A stretch of DNA of 64,000 bases from Haemophilus sputorum CCUG 13788 (GCF_000238795.1 NZ_AFNK01000031.1:221261-285260); one strand, 5' to 3'. Positions 1 through 9,987 are shown, counted from the stretch's first letter. The notes: generated from the letters alone by a model not told the origin. Numbers and translations are program-made.

Positions 1-72
1 AACCAAAAACGAATTAAACTTGGTTTAAAAGGATTGAGCCCAGTGCAATACCGAGCTCAATATTTAAGTTAA
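1..72 (+). CDS. IS3-family transposase OrfB, C-terminal 23 residues only
   Basis: Only the last 23 codons are present, in frame from base 1 to the TAA at 70-72. The peptide contains the LKGLSPVQYR motif that closes the integrase-type (DDE) transposases of the IS3 family. The catalytic DDE core would lie upstream of the window, so nothing can be said about activity. Confidence 0.6.
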   Translation, partial: NQKRIKLGLKGLSPVQYRAQYLS

Positions 73-104
73 CTAACCTGTCCAACTTTTTGAGGGGCAG
101 ATCA
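1..104 (+). mobile_element. 3' end of an IS3-family insertion sequence (truncated by window edge)
   Basis: Reading frame 1 from base 1 gives 23 codons ending at TAA (70-72). They translate to the typical carboxy terminus of IS3-family OrfB transposases (…LKGLSPVQYRAQ…). About 6 bp later, bases 78-104 resemble the inverted repeat of this family; read on the minus strand it begins TGATCTGCCCCTCAAAAAG. The rest of the element lies outside the window, so intactness cannot be judged. It ends 23 bp from the stop codon of ulaF, so the ascorbate locus has an IS on its distal side. Family assignment rests on recognising the short C-terminal motif and the terminal repeat. Confidence 0.7.
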
Positions 105-126
105 TATATTGCGATATTAGTTTAAA

Positions 127-846
127 TTACTGACCGTAATATGCATTAGCGCCGTGTTTACGTAAGTAGTGTTTGTCGAGTAATTCTTGTTGCATCGAAC
201 CAATGTTCGGACGAATTTGATGGCTGATGAAATTCATATATGCCACTTCTTCTAACACCACAGAATTATGCACGGCATCGAAGGCATCTTTACCCCAAGT
301 AAATGGGCCATGAGAATGCACTAATACACCCGGCACTTGATCTGGGCTAATGCCACGAGTACGGAAAGTTTCCACTACGACTTTTCCCGTTTCAAGTTCG
401 TATTCGCCAGCAATTTCTTCTGGTGTCATTCGGCGAGTGCAAGGAATTGAACCGTAAAAGTAGTCACCTTGAGTCGTGCCTAACGCTAAAATGTCTTCGC
501 CAGCTTGTGCCCAAGCTGTTGCATGGCGAGAATGCGTATGCACCACCCCCCCAATATTCGGGAATTGACGATAAAACTCTAGGTGCGTTGGCGTATCAGA
601 AGACGGTTTTTTGCTACCGTAAACACGGTTACCATTTAAATCCACCAGCACAATATCTTCTACGGTCATGGTGTCATAATCCACACCTGAAGGTTTGATC
701 GCAACTAACCCTGTTTCACAGTCAATTTCGCTCACATTTCCCCATGTAAAAGTGACTAGCTTATATTTTGGTAACTCTAAATTTGCTTTTAATACGCGCT
801 CTCTTAATGCTTGAAGCGCTGGGGTTAATTCAGTTAATTGGCTCAT
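127..846 (-). CDS. ulaF: L-ribulose-5-phosphate 4-epimerase UlaF
   Basis: Class II aldolase/adducin-family enzyme of 239 residues. It is expected to convert L-ribulose 5-phosphate to D-xylulose 5-phosphate, the last step of anaerobic L-ascorbate breakdown, feeding the pentose phosphate pathway. The zinc ligands of the family are visible as His103 and His105 (in VVHTHSRH) and His179 (in VLVHSHG). Asp128 and Tyr237 fall where the E. coli AraD-type catalytic Asp and Tyr are expected. The start ATG overlaps the stop of ulaE by 4 bp, so the two are translationally coupled. AraD is a close paralogue family, but the ula neighbourhood favours UlaF. Confidence 0.93.
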   Translation of the reverse strand: MSQLTELTPALQALRERVLKANLELPKYKLVTFTWGNVSEIDCETGLVAIKPSGVDYDTMTVEDIVLVDLNGNRVYGSKKPSSDTPTHLEFYRQFPNIGGVVHTHSRHATAWAQAGEDILALGTTQGDYFYGSIPCTRRMTPEEIAGEYELETGKVVVETFRTRGISPDQVPGVLVHSHGPFTWGKDAFDAVHNSVVLEEVAYMNFISHQIRPNIGSMQQELLDKHYLRKHGANAYYGQ

Positions 847-1703
847 AGTTCAAAGCCTCCTTCTTTCATTTTTTGTTCAATCCAACGGCGCGCATTGATG
901 ATTTCAGCAATTGGCTCTTCCGCCTTTTCTGTCCACATCTCAATTAAGAACGCTCCACGATAATTCAAAGCCGCCAACGTGTTAAAGCAAGCAGGGAAAT
1001 CTACACATCCATCACCAAACGAAACATCACGGAACTGGCCTTTGCAAGTTTCTGTCACTTTATAAGTATCTTTTAAGTGGATCGCCGAAATTTTATTGAT
1101 GCCTAATTTTAGCTCTTCTGCCACGTTATCATTCCATGCAGAAAGGTTACCTAAATCTGGGTAAACGGTAAACCATGGCGAATCGATAATTTCATCCCAT
1201 TTTTTCCAACGAGAAATTGAACTCATAAATTGAGTATCCATAATCTCAACTGCAATGGTTACTTGATTACTTGCCGCTAATTCAACTGCCCATTCAAGAC
1301 CTTCTTGGAAACGTGCTAATGTGCCTTCATCTTGTTCTTCGTAATACACATCATAGCCAGCAAGTTGAATTGTGCGAATACCGAGATCAACCGCTAATTG
1401 AATCGCTTTTTCCATAATTTCATAAGCTTTTTGACGAGTTGCCTCATCATGTGAACCAAATGGAAAACGGCGGTGGCCAGATAAACACATCGAAGGAATC
1501 GTTACACCAGTATTGATGATCGCTTTCACTAATTCGATACGCTCTTCTTTGCTCCAGTCTAAACGAGCTAAGCGTTCATCAGTTTCATCAATAGAAATTT
1601 CCACAAAATCGAAACCGCAAGTTTTTGCAATCGAAAGTCTATCTTGCCAAGAAATGTTCTTCGGCAAGGCTTTTTCGTAAATACCTAGTTTGTGTTTTCT
1701 CAT
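843..1703 (-). CDS. ulaE: L-xylulose/L-ribulose-5-phosphate 3-epimerase UlaE
   Basis: Xylose-isomerase-like TIM barrel of 286 residues. It should epimerise L-xylulose 5-phosphate (made by UlaD) to L-ribulose 5-phosphate. Likely metal ligands are Glu153 (AVEIMD), Asp183 (YPDLGN), His209 (IHLKD) and Glu255 (IEMWTE), in the order expected for the family. It lies between ulaR and ulaF in a minus-strand set whose order (ulaR, ulaE, ulaF) differs from the single ulaABCDEF operon of E. coli. The gap to ulaR (about 60 bp) holds an uptake-signal core but no clear terminator, so ulaR, ulaE and ulaF may be one transcript. Confidence 0.94.
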   Translation of the reverse strand: MRKHKLGIYEKALPKNISWQDRLSIAKTCGFDFVEISIDETDERLARLDWSKEERIELVKAIINTGVTIPSMCLSGHRRFPFGSHDEATRQKAYEIMEKAIQLAVDLGIRTIQLAGYDVYYEEQDEGTLARFQEGLEWAVELAASNQVTIAVEIMDTQFMSSISRWKKWDEIIDSPWFTVYPDLGNLSAWNDNVAEELKLGINKISAIHLKDTYKVTETCKGQFRDVSFGDGCVDFPACFNTLAALNYRGAFLIEMWTEKAEEPIAEIINARRWIEQKMKEGGFEL

Positions 1704-1763
1704 AACAACCCCTTTGGCTATGTTGGTTATGCTTTTAGTAAAAAATCTGCAAAATCCGACCGC

Positions 1764-2510
1764 TTACGCTAAAACCACTTCCAAGCCTTTTTCTCTTAAT
1801 GCTTGGATAATTTCAGGATTGGCCTCTTTGCCAGTAATTAAAATATCAATCTCATCTAGCGAGCTAAATAACATGCCCACTTGTTTGCCTAATTTTGTGC
1901 TATCGACTAACGCAATAAGCTTATCTGCTTTTTGCGCAAGTGGCTGTTCAGAGTTCGCAATGATCATGTCATTTTTATATAACCCAGCTGTGGTTAAGCC
2001 TTTGCCACTGGTAAACATAACATTCGCAAAATAGTTAATTTCATTTTGCGTATTTAATGAAAGAGTTACCCGTTTAGCACGATTATATTGCCCACCCATA
2101 ATCACTAAATTCTCATGACTATGTTGAATTAGATCGTTTGCAAGCGGTAAGAAATTCGTGATGATTTGCAAATTCCGACCACATAAACGGTTACCTAGCA
2201 TTTGCATGGTTGAACCTGCAGTGAGAATAACGCTTTCACCATCATTACAATACTGGCTAGCAATCATTGCAATGCGCTGTTTTTCATTGGCATTATTGAT
2301 AATTTTTTTCTTTGCCACACCGAAATTCACGCTTAAAGCTTCAGCCCCATTGCGGACTTTTCTTAATCTGCCCTGCTCATTTAATTTATTGATATCGCGA
2401 CGTGCGGTTGCCGGCGAGATTTCTAATAAATCGATAATCTCTGTTGTTGAAAGTATTTTCTTTTCTTCTAACAACGAAAGTAAATTCTGATGTCGATACG
2501 TTTCGTTCAT
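1764..2510 (-). CDS. ulaR: DeoR-family repressor of ascorbate utilisation UlaR
   Basis: 248-residue DeoR-type regulator. The N-terminal winged helix-turn-helix (about residues 17-52, with SPATARRDINKL as recognition helix) is followed by the DeoR sugar-phosphate sensor domain. In E. coli UlaR represses the ula regulon and is released by L-ascorbate 6-phosphate. The location between ulaE and ulaG supports this identity. Its operators are probably the AATAATC repeats in the ulaG-ulaA gap. The promoter would lie in the 110-bp gap before ulaG, which also holds a weak hairpin (2574-2612). Confidence 0.9.
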   Translation of the reverse strand: MNETYRHQNLLSLLEEKKILSTTEIIDLLEISPATARRDINKLNEQGRLRKVRNGAEALSVNFGVAKKKIINNANEKQRIAMIASQYCNDGESVILTAGSTMQMLGNRLCGRNLQIITNFLPLANDLIQHSHENLVIMGGQYNRAKRVTLSLNTQNEINYFANVMFTSGKGLTTAGLYKNDMIIANSEQPLAQKADKLIALVDSTKLGKQVGMLFSSLDEIDILITGKEANPEIIQALREKGLEVVLA

Positions 2511-2620
2511 TGGTTATCCTTGTATATTGAGCATTAAATCAATGAACAAATCCACTCCTGCTAGAAAGAGGAGAGGGGGATTTCGTGATGTACCCATTCT
2601 GAATATCCCCCTAAGGTTAA

Positions 2621-3712
2621 TTACAACATTGATTTAAATTGAATATTCGGCTCTTGTTCAAAGCAATCATCAAAACCACGAGGGTGATGATATTCGATTA
2701 AATCTTTATCGCGCGGATAAACATATTTACCGCCGACTTCCCAAATGAATGGATGGAATTTGTATTGTAAGCGGTCTTTACGCATACGCCATAAATCAAT
2801 GATTTCTTGCGTACTTGCCATAAAGTTCGTCCAAATATCGTGGTGCACAGGAATAATCACTTTAGCACGTAAACATTCTGCCATGCGAAGTAGGTCGATT
2901 GAAGTCATTTTATCTGCAATCCCTACTGGGTTTTCACCGTAGTTATTTAATGCAACATCAATATCGAACTCTTTACCATGTTTTGCAAATTGGATTGAAT
3001 AGTGTGAGTCTGCACCATGATAAATAGTACCACCTGGTGTTTTGAAAACATAGTTTACTGCTTTGCGACCCATTTCTTCATCAGATGGGCATAATCCTTT
3101 TAATTCGCCACCTTGTTCTTCCGCACCTTCTACTGGTAAGGTTACTAAACAAGTACGGTCGAATGAATCTAATGCGTGAATTTCAACGTCTTTAATTTTT
3201 ACTACATCGCCAGGTTTTACAACAATAATACGCTCTTCTGGCACACCCCATTTTTTCCATAACTCAGCACAGTGCCAAGGACCAACGAATTTTACATGAT
3301 CTAATTTAGGGTTGTTGATAATTGCTGCTGCCACATTCACATCAATGTGATCGCTGTGATAGTGAGAAGCTAAAATGAAATCTACTTCGTTAATCGCAAA
3401 TGGGTCTAATACCATTGGTTGCGCACGTAAGTTAGGTTGTAATTTACGAACACCCGCCATATTTGCCATTTGGTGACCGCGAACCATATCTTTTACTTTT
3501 TTAGTTGATTTACCACGGCTACACCATAAGTCCATACAGATGTTTGCACCTGCCGGGGTTTTAATCCACACACCTACGCAGCCTAACCACCACATTGCAA
3601 AGTTGCCTTCTGGCACGACTTCTTCTTCAATCTCTTCGTTTAACCACGTTCCCCATTCTGGGAAGGTTGAAAGAATCCAGCTCTCACGGGTGATTTCATT
3701 GACTTTAGCCAT
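2621..3712 (-). CDS. ulaG: L-ascorbate-6-phosphate lactonase UlaG
   Basis: Metallo-beta-lactamase-fold lactonase of 363 residues that opens L-ascorbate 6-phosphate to 3-keto-L-gulonate 6-phosphate in the cytoplasm. The HxHxDH metal motif is at residues 117-122 (HYHSDH), and a second His-rich stretch (VIPVHHDIW) lies near the C terminus. The start is placed at ATG 3712 because a GAGGAGC ribosome site sits 6-7 bp upstream and the N terminus ([12 protein letters not shown]) then matches E. coli UlaG. A longer reading frame to 3739 is possible but unlikely. It is transcribed divergently from ulaA. Confidence 0.94.
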   Translation of the reverse strand: MAKVNEITRESWILSTFPEWGTWLNEEIEEEVVPEGNFAMWWLGCVGVWIKTPAGANICMDLWCSRGKSTKKVKDMVRGHQMANMAGVRKLQPNLRAQPMVLDPFAINEVDFILASHYHSDHIDVNVAAAIINNPKLDHVKFVGPWHCAELWKKWGVPEERIIVVKPGDVVKIKDVEIHALDSFDRTCLVTLPVEGAEEQGGELKGLCPSDEEMGRKAVNYVFKTPGGTIYHGADSHYSIQFAKHGKEFDIDVALNNYGENPVGIADKMTSIDLLRMAECLRAKVIIPVHHDIWTNFMASTQEIIDLWRMRKDRLQYKFHPFIWEVGGKYVYPRDKDLIEYHHPRGFDDCFEQEPNIQFKSML

Positions 3713-3756
3713 AATACTGCTCCTCATTTTAGTCAGCAAAGATAAATTATTTAATC

Positions 3757-3778
3757 ACAAATAATCATAAATAATCAT
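3757..3778. promoter_or_regulatory. candidate UlaR operator, ulaG side
   Basis: Two direct AATAATC repeats 10 bp apart (starting at 3760 and 3770), 45-66 bp upstream of the ulaG start. The 22-bp block is almost the same as the one at 3965-3986. Duplication at both divergent promoters, with one-helical-turn spacing, suggests a regulator site; UlaR is the obvious candidate. Confidence 0.5.
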
Positions 3779-3808
3779 ATTTTTTTGTAAAATGATTTTT
3801 CACGGTTT

Positions 3809-3824
3809 TGTGATCTAGATCTCA
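3809..3824. promoter_or_regulatory. CRP-like site, ulaG side
   Basis: TGTGATCTAGATCTCA matches the CRP consensus TGTGA-N6-TCACA at 9 of 10 defined positions. It lies about 100 bp upstream of the ulaG start. Confidence 0.5.
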
Positions 3825-3951
3825 TTTTTGCGCAAATTATACTCATGTAAGCGCTATTTTTCTTCATTTTAAGCAAAAAATTCGCATATAAAAATCAATT
3901 TCTGTGCTTTTTGCAAAATTCCCTCAAAATCTGACCGCTTGAAAAATAAAA

Positions 3952-3967
3952 TGTGATCAACTTCACA
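3952..3967. promoter_or_regulatory. CRP site, ulaA side
   Basis: TGTGATCAACTTCACA matches TGTGA-N6-TCACA at all 10 defined positions. It lies about 135 bp upstream of the ulaA start and touches the candidate UlaR operator, which suggests catabolite control of ascorbate uptake. Confidence 0.7.
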
Positions 3968-3986
3968 AATAATCAAAAATAATCTT
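3965..3986. promoter_or_regulatory. candidate UlaR operator, ulaA side
   Basis: Paired AATAATC repeats (starting at 3968 and 3978, 10 bp apart) in a block nearly identical to 3757-3778, overlapping the 3' end of the perfect CRP site by 3 bp. An inverted half-site, GATTATT, follows at 4005-4011. Confidence 0.5.
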
Positions 3987-4100
3987 TGTTATTCAAAAAA
4001 TAGCGATTATTATTCAGCCGATACATTCAATTTATGAATGACATCCTAACTAAACAACATCTTGTTGATTAAACTTGATTACAAAATAAGAGGTACTCTT

Positions 4101-5894
4101 ATGGAAATGCTCACCGATATCTTGGTCTTTTTTAAAGATCAGGTGTTAAATAAAGCGCCATTCTTACTTGGTATTGTTGCCTGCTTGGGCTACATTCTCT
4201 TAAAAAAAGATTCCACTACCATTATTAAAGGCACCATTAAAACCATCGTTGGTTTTATGATTGTACAGGCAGGTTCTGGTTTCTTAGTGACCAACTTTAA
4301 GCCAGTTATTGAAGGCTTATCTAAATTCCACAATCTTACTGGTGCGGTTATTGACCCTTATACTAGTATGCAAGCCACCATCCAAACCATGGCAGACAAT
4401 TATGCGTGGGTGGGTTATTCAGTTATCGGTGCATTATTCTTAAATATCTTATTAGTTGTATTTAGAAGAATCACAGGGATTCGTACCATTATGCTGACTG
4501 GGCATATCATGTTCCAACAAGCAGGTTTAGTTGCGGTGTTCTACATGATCATTGGTGCATCAATGTGGGAAACGGTCATTTACACCTCAGTATTAATGGC
4601 ACTTTATTGGGCGATTTCTTCTAACATTATGTATAAAGCAACCCAAGCGGTTACTGGCGGTGCAGGTTTCTCTATCGGTCACCAACAACAAATTGCGTCT
4701 TGGATTGCAACAAAATTAGCACCAAAACTTGGTGATAAAAATGACTCTGTCGATCACATGAAATTGCCAAAATGGTTACATATTTTCCATGACAGCATTT
4801 CAGCCACTGCATTAGTGATGACCCTTTTCTTTGGTATCATTCTCCTTTCTTTCGGTTTAGATAACCTTCAACAAATGGCAGCTAAAACGCACTGGTCTAT
4901 TTACATCTTAGAAATGGGCTTAAAATTTGCGGTTGCAATTCAAATTATCGTCACCGGCGTACGTATGTTCGTTGCGGAATTATCTGAAGCTTTCAAAGGG
5001 ATTTCAGAACGCTTAATTCCGAACTCTGTACTGGCAATTGACTGTGCAGCAATTTATGCCTTCTCACCAAATGCGATGGTGTTCGGTTTCATGTGGGGTG
5101 CTATTGGTCAATTCGTTGCAGTAGGTTTATTACTAGGCTTTAGCTCACCAATTCTTATCATTCCAGGCTTTATCCCAATGTTCTTCTCTAACGCAACTAT
5201 CGGGGTATTTGCAAACCAATTCGGTGGCTGGAAAGCGGTAATGAAAATCTGTTTCGTGATGGGTATTATTGAAGTATTAGGCTCAGCATGGGTTATCCAA
5301 ATGCTTGCAAGCCAAGGTACAACCTTCAACGGCTGGATGGGTATGGCTGACTGGGCGTTATTCTTCCCACCAATCTTACAAGGTATCATCAGCGTACCAG
5401 GATTCTTCTTCGTTATTGTGGCATTAGCGCTCGTGTATATGTTCTTTGCATCTCGCCAATTACGTGCAGAAGAAGCAGAAGCGAAAGCGAAAGGTTTAAC
5501 GCTTGAACAATTAGATGGCTACGGTTTAGACCAAGTACAAGAAGAGCCTGAACAAGCGGTCGAAAAAGCTGAAAATGTTGCAAATGAAGCTGCAGCAAAT
5601 GTGAAAGCCGTGCGTATCTTAGCGGTGTGTGGTTCAGGTCAAGGTTCATCAATGATGATGAAAATGAAAATTAAACAATACCTTGATAAACGCGGTATTC
5701 CAAACGTAATGGACTCTTGTGCTGTGACCGACCATAAAGGTAAAGTGTCAGGTGTAGACATCATCGTATGCTCTAAACACTTACAAGAAGAAATCGTTCA
5801 AGAAGGTAATGTTTCTGTGCTAGGCGTACAAAACATGCTAAATCCAAACACCTTCGGTGAAGAACTCTTAGCACTCATTAAAAAATATCAATAA
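4101..5894 (+). CDS. ulaA: Fused PTS ascorbate transporter, EIIC (UlaA) plus EIIB (UlaB)
   Basis: 597-residue inner-membrane permease of the ascorbate phosphotransferase system. Residues 1 to about 460 match UlaA (EIIC, many membrane segments; motifs [27 protein letters not shown] and [15 protein letters not shown]). A charged Glu/Ala/Lys-rich linker (about 460-503) leads to an EIIB domain (504-597) whose phospho-acceptor Cys510 sits in VCGSGQGSS. In E. coli EIIB is the separate protein UlaB, so this is a natural fusion. The ATG at 4101 is preferred because AAGAGG lies about 8 bp upstream; an in-frame start at 4062 lacks this. The reading frame is uninterrupted across the junction. Confidence 0.93.
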   Translation: MEMLTDILVFFKDQVLNKAPFLLGIVACLGYILLKKDSTTIIKGTIKTIVGFMIVQAGSGFLVTNFKPVIEGLSKFHNLTGAVIDPYTSMQATIQTMADNYAWVGYSVIGALFLNILLVVFRRITGIRTIMLTGHIMFQQAGLVAVFYMIIGASMWETVIYTSVLMALYWAISSNIMYKATQAVTGGAGFSIGHQQQIASWIATKLAPKLGDKNDSVDHMKLPKWLHIFHDSISATALVMTLFFGIILLSFGLDNLQQMAAKTHWSIYILEMGLKFAVAIQIIVTGVRMFVAELSEAFKGISERLIPNSVLAIDCAAIYAFSPNAMVFGFMWGAIGQFVAVGLLLGFSSPILIIPGFIPMFFSNATIGVFANQFGGWKAVMKICFVMGIIEVLGSAWVIQMLASQGTTFNGWMGMADWALFFPPILQGIISVPGFFFVIVALALVYMFFASRQLRAEEAEAKAKGLTLEQLDGYGLDQVQEEPEQAVEKAENVANEAAANVKAVRILAVCGSGQGSSMMMKMKIKQYLDKRGIPNVMDSCAVTDHKGKVSGVDIIVCSKHLQEEIVQEGNVSVLGVQNMLNPNTFGEELLALIKKYQ

Positions 5895-5977
5895 GCGATT
5901 GTTGTGCTAAACAATCCCTCCAACATCATTTGGGCGGAAGCTATTCCGCCCTATCAAAATCAATATAGGACACCCAA

Positions 5978-6445
5978 ATGTTAAAAGAATCACTTATCGA
6001 AAATAACTCAATCCTTCTCAACCAAAAAGTTACCAACTGGAAAGAAGCCATTAAACTCGGTACAGATCTATTAATTAAGGCTGGTGCTATTGAGCCTCGC
6101 TATTACGATCACATTGTGGGCAATATTGAAAAAATGGGCCCATATATCATCCTCGCACCAGGTTTAGCTATGCCTCACGCTCGTCCAGAAGAAGGCGTCA
6201 TTAAAACTTCTTTCGCATTAGTGACGCTTAGCGAACCTGTTTATTTTGATGGCGAAGATGAAGGTGTTTCAGTGCTTATCACACTAGCAGGCAGCGACTC
6301 CGATAAACATATGGAAGGGTTAATGGAAATCACCCAAACATTAGATGATGAAGAAAGCGACACCGGCGTAAACTTAGACAAAGTGCTTGCTTGTAAAACG
6401 CCTGAAGATGTTTATGCCATGATCGATGCCGCATTAAATGCGTAG
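5978..6445 (+). CDS. ulaC: PTS ascorbate EIIA component UlaC
   Basis: 155-residue cytoplasmic EIIA protein of the mannitol/fructose-like type. It takes phosphate from HPr and passes it to the EIIB domain fused to UlaA. The active-site histidine is His67 in GLAMPHARPE. It follows ulaAB by 83 bp and precedes ulaD by 34 bp in the same direction, as in the E. coli order ulaA-B-C-D. A ribosome site with AGGA lies upstream of the ATG. Confidence 0.93.
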   Translation: MLKESLIENNSILLNQKVTNWKEAIKLGTDLLIKAGAIEPRYYDHIVGNIEKMGPYIILAPGLAMPHARPEEGVIKTSFALVTLSEPVYFDGEDEGVSVLITLAGSDSDKHMEGLMEITQTLDDEESDTGVNLDKVLACKTPEDVYAMIDAALNA

Positions 6446-6479
6446 AACCTCCCTCTCATTTATTTAAAAGGAACAATAT

Positions 6480-7160
6480 ATGTCTAGACCACTTCTCCAA
6501 ATTGCACTTGATTCATTAAGCCTTGAAAAAGCGGTTGCTGATGCTAAACAAGCAGAAAGCGTAGTCGATATCATCGAATGCGGCACCATTTTAGCGTGCG
6601 CAGAAGGCATGAAAGCCGTTTCAACTTTACGTGCACTTCACCCAAATCACATTATCGTGTGCGATTTAAAAACCACCGATGGTGGTGCAATTCTTGCAAA
6701 AATGGCATTTGAAGCCGGTGCAGACTGGTTAACTGTTTCTGCAGCCGCACACCCAGCAACCAAAGCCGCATGTAAAAAAGTGGCTGATGATTTCAATGCC
6801 GCTCACCCAGAACTCAAAGTGAAAAAAGAGATTCAAATCGAAATCTACGGTAACTGGACTGTGGAAAAAGATGCACAAGAGTGGGTTGATTTAGGCGTAA
6901 AACAAGCTATTTACCACCGTTCACGTGATGCTGAATTAGCAGGAAAAGGCTGGACAGCAGACGACATTGAGTTAATGAAACAACTTTCTGCCAAAGGCCT
7001 AGAACTTTCTATTACTGGCGGTATTGTTCCAGAAGAAATCCACTTATTTAAAGAAGTGAAAAATGCCAAAGCTTTCATCGCAGGCCGCGCATTAGTTGGT
7101 GAAAAAGGCAAACAAACTGCCGAAGCAATTCGTGCTGAAATTGACAAATACTGGGCATAA
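6480..7160 (+). CDS. ulaD: 3-keto-L-gulonate-6-phosphate decarboxylase UlaD
   Basis: 226-residue member of the orotidine-monophosphate decarboxylase suprafamily. It decarboxylates 3-keto-L-gulonate 6-phosphate to L-xylulose 5-phosphate. The Mg-binding/catalytic motif DLKTTD gives Asp62, Lys64 and Asp67, at the same positions as in E. coli UlaD. The N-terminal LALD-type strand (IALDSLSLEKA) is also present. The gene ends the plus-strand ula transcript; ulaE and ulaF, the next enzymes, are on the opposite strand at the far end of the locus. A hexulose-phosphate synthase is the main alternative but does not fit the context. Confidence 0.93.
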   Translation: MSRPLLQIALDSLSLEKAVADAKQAESVVDIIECGTILACAEGMKAVSTLRALHPNHIIVCDLKTTDGGAILAKMAFEAGADWLTVSAAAHPATKAACKKVADDFNAAHPELKVKKEIQIEIYGNWTVEKDAQEWVDLGVKQAIYHRSRDAELAGKGWTADDIELMKQLSAKGLELSITGGIVPEEIHLFKEVKNAKAFIAGRALVGEKGKQTAEAIRAEIDKYWA

Positions 7161-7180
7161 TCGCAAAGTCTAATAAAACA

Positions 7181-7236
7181 CAAGCGGTCATTTTTCTTTG
7201 ACAATTTGCAAATCGTCTTGGAAAAATGACCGCTTG
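7181..7236. terminator. Bidirectional terminator built from paired uptake signals (ulaD/glmS)
   Basis: A perfect 16-bp inverted repeat: CAAGCGGTCATTTTTC (7181-7196) and its complement (7221-7236) around a 24-base loop. It lies between convergent ulaD and glmS. Both arms contain the uptake-signal core. Confidence 0.8.
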
Positions 7237-7257
7237 TTTATTTAGGTATTAAATAGC

Positions 7258-9078
7258 TTATTCTACTGTTACAGATTTCGCTAAGTTACGCGGCTGATCC
7301 ACGTCTGTGCCTTTAATAAGTGCTACATGATAAGAAAGGAGTTGTAATGGCACTGCGTAGAAAATTGGGGCAGTAACTTCATCGACTTTCGGGAACACCA
7401 CGGTTTTATAACCTAAACCAGCATCATGGTCAGCAAAGATAAATAATTGACCACCACGCGCTTTCACTTCTTCAATGTTAGATTTCACTTTTTCAAGTAA
7501 ATCATTTTCAGGTGCCACCACAATGACCGGCATCTCGCTGTCGATCAATGCTAATGGGCCATGTTTAAGTTCACCAGCAGCATATGCTTCTGCATGAATG
7601 TAAGAGATCTCTTTTAATTTTAATGCAGATTCCATCGCAATTGGATAGAACTCGCCACGACCTAAGAATAAGCTGTGATGTTTGTCTGCAAAGTCTTCAG
7701 AGAGTTTTTCAATCTCTTTTTCATGAGTTAATGCCATTTCGATTTGTGCAGGTAAGCGTTGTAATGCATGAACAATATCCGCTTCTTGTGCTTCACTCAT
7801 ATTGCCTTTTAAACGACCTAATGCCGCGGTTAAAAGTAATAAGCAAGTTAACTGTGTTGTGAAAGCTTTTGTTGATGCAACACCGACTTCTACCCCGGCT
7901 TTTGTCATGAATGCGAAATCTGATTCACGAACAAGTGATGATGTTGCTACGTTACAAATAGTCATTGCCGCCATAAAGCCAGCTTCTTTTGCTAAACGTA
8001 ATGCAGCAAGTGTATCTGCCGTCTCACCTGATTGTGAAATAGTCACTAATAAACTATTTGGACGAGTCACAAATTTACGATAACGGAATTCTGAGGCAAT
8101 TTCGACATCACAAGCAACACCCGCTAAAGATTCTAACCAGTAGCGAGCCACCATACCTGCATTATATGAAGTACCACATGCTACGATTTGAATATGTTGT
8201 ACTTTCGATAAAATTTCTGCTGCATTCGGTGCAATTGAATCTAAACTAACTTTACCATCTTTGATACGACCGTCTAAGGTATTCATAATTGCAACTGGCT
8301 GTTCAAAAATCTCTTTTTGCATATAGTGACGATATTGGCCTTTATCTGCCGCATCCTGCTCAAAGTTACCTTCGTGAATTTCACGCTCAACTTTGTTGCC
8401 TTCACTATCATAGATATCAACTGCGGTACGGGTAATTTCCGCAACATCGCCTTCTTCTAAATAAGCAAATTTACGGGTTACGCTTAATAGCGCAAGTGGG
8501 TCAGAAGCCAAGAAGTTTTCACCAATGCCATAACCAATCACTAATGGTGAACCTGAACGAGCCACGATTAAATGTTCTGGCTCTTCTTCATTTAATACCA
8601 CTGTACCGTAAGCACCACGTAATTGTTTTACAGCTTTTCTTACTGCTTCTAATAAACTATTTGAAGTGCGGAATTCCCATTCCACTAAATGAGCAATAAC
8701 TTCGGTATCTGTTTGTGATTGGAAAACATAACCACGCGCTTGTAATTCACTACGTAATTCTTCGTAATTTTCAATAATGCCGTTATGCACCACCGCAATT
8801 TTGCCTGAACGATGCGGATGCGCGTTAATTTCTGATGGTTCACCATGTGTTGCCCAACGAGTGTGCGCAATCCCTGTACCACCTAATAATGGTTTAGCTT
8901 CAAGCGCTTCATCTAACGCTTTTACTTTACCTACACGGCGTAAGATTTGCATATGTTTATCTGCACCTAATACTGCCACACCTGCTGAGTCATAACCGCG
9001 GTATTCTAAACGATGTAAACCATCTACTAAAATTGCTGCTACATCACGTTGTGCTACCGCACCGACAATTCCACACAT
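7258..9078 (-). CDS. glmS: Glutamine-fructose-6-phosphate aminotransferase GlmS
   Basis: 606-residue enzyme that makes glucosamine 6-phosphate from fructose 6-phosphate and glutamine, the entry to peptidoglycan and LPS amino sugars. The start is fixed at ATG 9078, because the protein must begin Met-Cys-Gly-Ile: Cys2 becomes the N-terminal nucleophile of the glutaminase domain. An upstream in-frame extension to 9147 is therefore not used. Glutaminase residues 1 to about 240 ([13 protein letters not shown]) are followed by two SIS sugar-isomerase domains (SQSGETADT). It lies 58 bp downstream of a DeoR regulator in the same direction. Confidence 0.97.
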   Translation of the reverse strand: MCGIVGAVAQRDVAAILVDGLHRLEYRGYDSAGVAVLGADKHMQILRRVGKVKALDEALEAKPLLGGTGIAHTRWATHGEPSEINAHPHRSGKIAVVHNGIIENYEELRSELQARGYVFQSQTDTEVIAHLVEWEFRTSNSLLEAVRKAVKQLRGAYGTVVLNEEEPEHLIVARSGSPLVIGYGIGENFLASDPLALLSVTRKFAYLEEGDVAEITRTAVDIYDSEGNKVEREIHEGNFEQDAADKGQYRHYMQKEIFEQPVAIMNTLDGRIKDGKVSLDSIAPNAAEILSKVQHIQIVACGTSYNAGMVARYWLESLAGVACDVEIASEFRYRKFVTRPNSLLVTISQSGETADTLAALRLAKEAGFMAAMTICNVATSSLVRESDFAFMTKAGVEVGVASTKAFTTQLTCLLLLTAALGRLKGNMSEAQEADIVHALQRLPAQIEMALTHEKEIEKLSEDFADKHHSLFLGRGEFYPIAMESALKLKEISYIHAEAYAAGELKHGPLALIDSEMPVIVVAPENDLLEKVKSNIEEVKARGGQLFIFADHDAGLGYKTVVFPKVDEVTAPIFYAVPLQLLSYHVALIKGTDVDQPRNLAKSVTVE

Positions 9079-9136
9079 AATTTTTATTCCTAATTTGTTT
9101 GTTAATTTAAATTTTTTATTTGCAAATTCGTTTCTT

Positions 9137-9898
9137 TTAATCTGCAATAATCACAGCTACGCCATTTTTCTCAATAGCAACTTTCGTTTCGAAACTTATT
9201 TGCTTATCCGTGATGACTTTGTCAATTTTTGTCCAATCGAGTTCCACGTTTGGCATTTTGCGTCCAATTTTTTGAGACTCAATTAACACAATCACTTCTC
9301 GACTAACTTCCGCCATCACCTGACTTAAGCCAACTAATTCATTAAAAGTTGTTGTGCCTCGCTCTAAATCAAGACCGTCTGCACCAATAAATAGTTGGTC
9401 AAAATCATAAGCTCGCAAAGTATTTTCAGCAACTTTACCTTGAAAAGATTCAGAACGCGCATCCCAAGTTCCGCCCGTCATCAATACGGTAGGCTCACAC
9501 TCTAAGGTAGTGAGTTCTGAAGCTAAAGAGAGCGAATTAGTCATAATAACCAATCCGCTCTGATTTAAACTCTTAACTAAAGCCCCTGTTGTACGACCGC
9601 TATCAATAATGATTCGATTATGATCACTGATGCAATCACGCGCGGCTTTAGCGATAGCAATTTTTTGTTGAGAAAGCTGTTCATTGCTTTCTTCTTCCAT
9701 CAATTCAGAAGGAATTCTGATCGCCCCGCCATAACGACGCAATAAAAAACCGCTTTCTTCCAAGGCGGTTAAATCTTTTCGAATGGTGACTTCAGAAGTT
9801 TCAAACAAGAGCGCGAGTTGCTCGACTCCGACTTCTCCTTGCTCTTGCACCATTGTTGCAATCATTTGACGGCGCTGTTGAGTATTTCTTTTCGACAT
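9137..9898 (-). CDS. DeoR-family transcriptional regulator next to glmS
   Basis: 253-residue DeoR-type repressor with an N-terminal helix-turn-helix (about residues 20-55, [18 protein letters not shown]) and a C-terminal sugar-phosphate sensor ([27 protein letters not shown]). The first in-frame codon is a GTG at 9904; the ATG at 9898 is the more ordinary start. It lies immediately upstream of glmS on the same strand without a visible terminator, so control of glmS or amino-sugar genes is a reasonable inference. It is similar in general layout to UlaR but not a close copy. The effector is unknown. Confidence 0.85.
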   Translation of the reverse strand: MSKRNTQQRRQMIATMVQEQGEVGVEQLALLFETSEVTIRKDLTALEESGFLLRRYGGAIRIPSELMEEESNEQLSQQKIAIAKAARDCISDHNRIIIDSGRTTGALVKSLNQSGLVIMTNSLSLASELTTLECEPTVLMTGGTWDARSESFQGKVAENTLRAYDFDQLFIGADGLDLERGTTTFNELVGLSQVMAEVSREVIVLIESQKIGRKMPNVELDWTKIDKVITDKQISFETKVAIEKNGVAVIIAD

Positions 9899-9987
9899 AC
9901 GCACATCTTTCGATTAAGTTTCGATTCAAAACTTTGCAAATTATAGCTAAATTTTGACCGCTTGCAAAGATTTGTTATGCGATCAAA

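Larger units (their letters stand above)
3713..4100. promoter_or_regulatory. ulaG-ulaA divergent regulatory region
   Basis: This 388-bp gene-free gap separates the divergent ulaG and ulaAB starts. It is very AT rich. It contains two CRP-like sites (3809-3824 and 3952-3967), two near-identical 22-bp blocks built from paired AATAATC repeats (3757-3778 and 3965-3986), an inverted copy of the half-site (GATTATT, 4005-4011) and an uptake-signal core near 3932. The arrangement mirrors the E. coli ulaG-ulaA intergenic region, where UlaR and CRP act on both promoters. Individual sites are listed separately. Confidence 0.75.

Noticed and set aside
423..698. Plus-strand open frame inside ulaF
   Set aside because: Antisense to a well-conserved gene, no ribosome site, no recognisable protein.
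2574..2612. Hairpin AGGGGGAT/ATCCCCCT after ulaG as a terminator
   Set aside because: The loop is long and no T run follows, so I mention it only as a weak structure.
8385..9078. Reading frame extending glmS upstream to 9147
   Set aside because: GlmS must begin Met-Cys so that Cys2 is the nucleophile; the extension would abolish this.
9079..9136. A glmS-type ribozyme upstream of glmS
   Set aside because: The gap is only 58 bp and AT rich, too short, and this ribozyme is known from Gram-positive bacteria.
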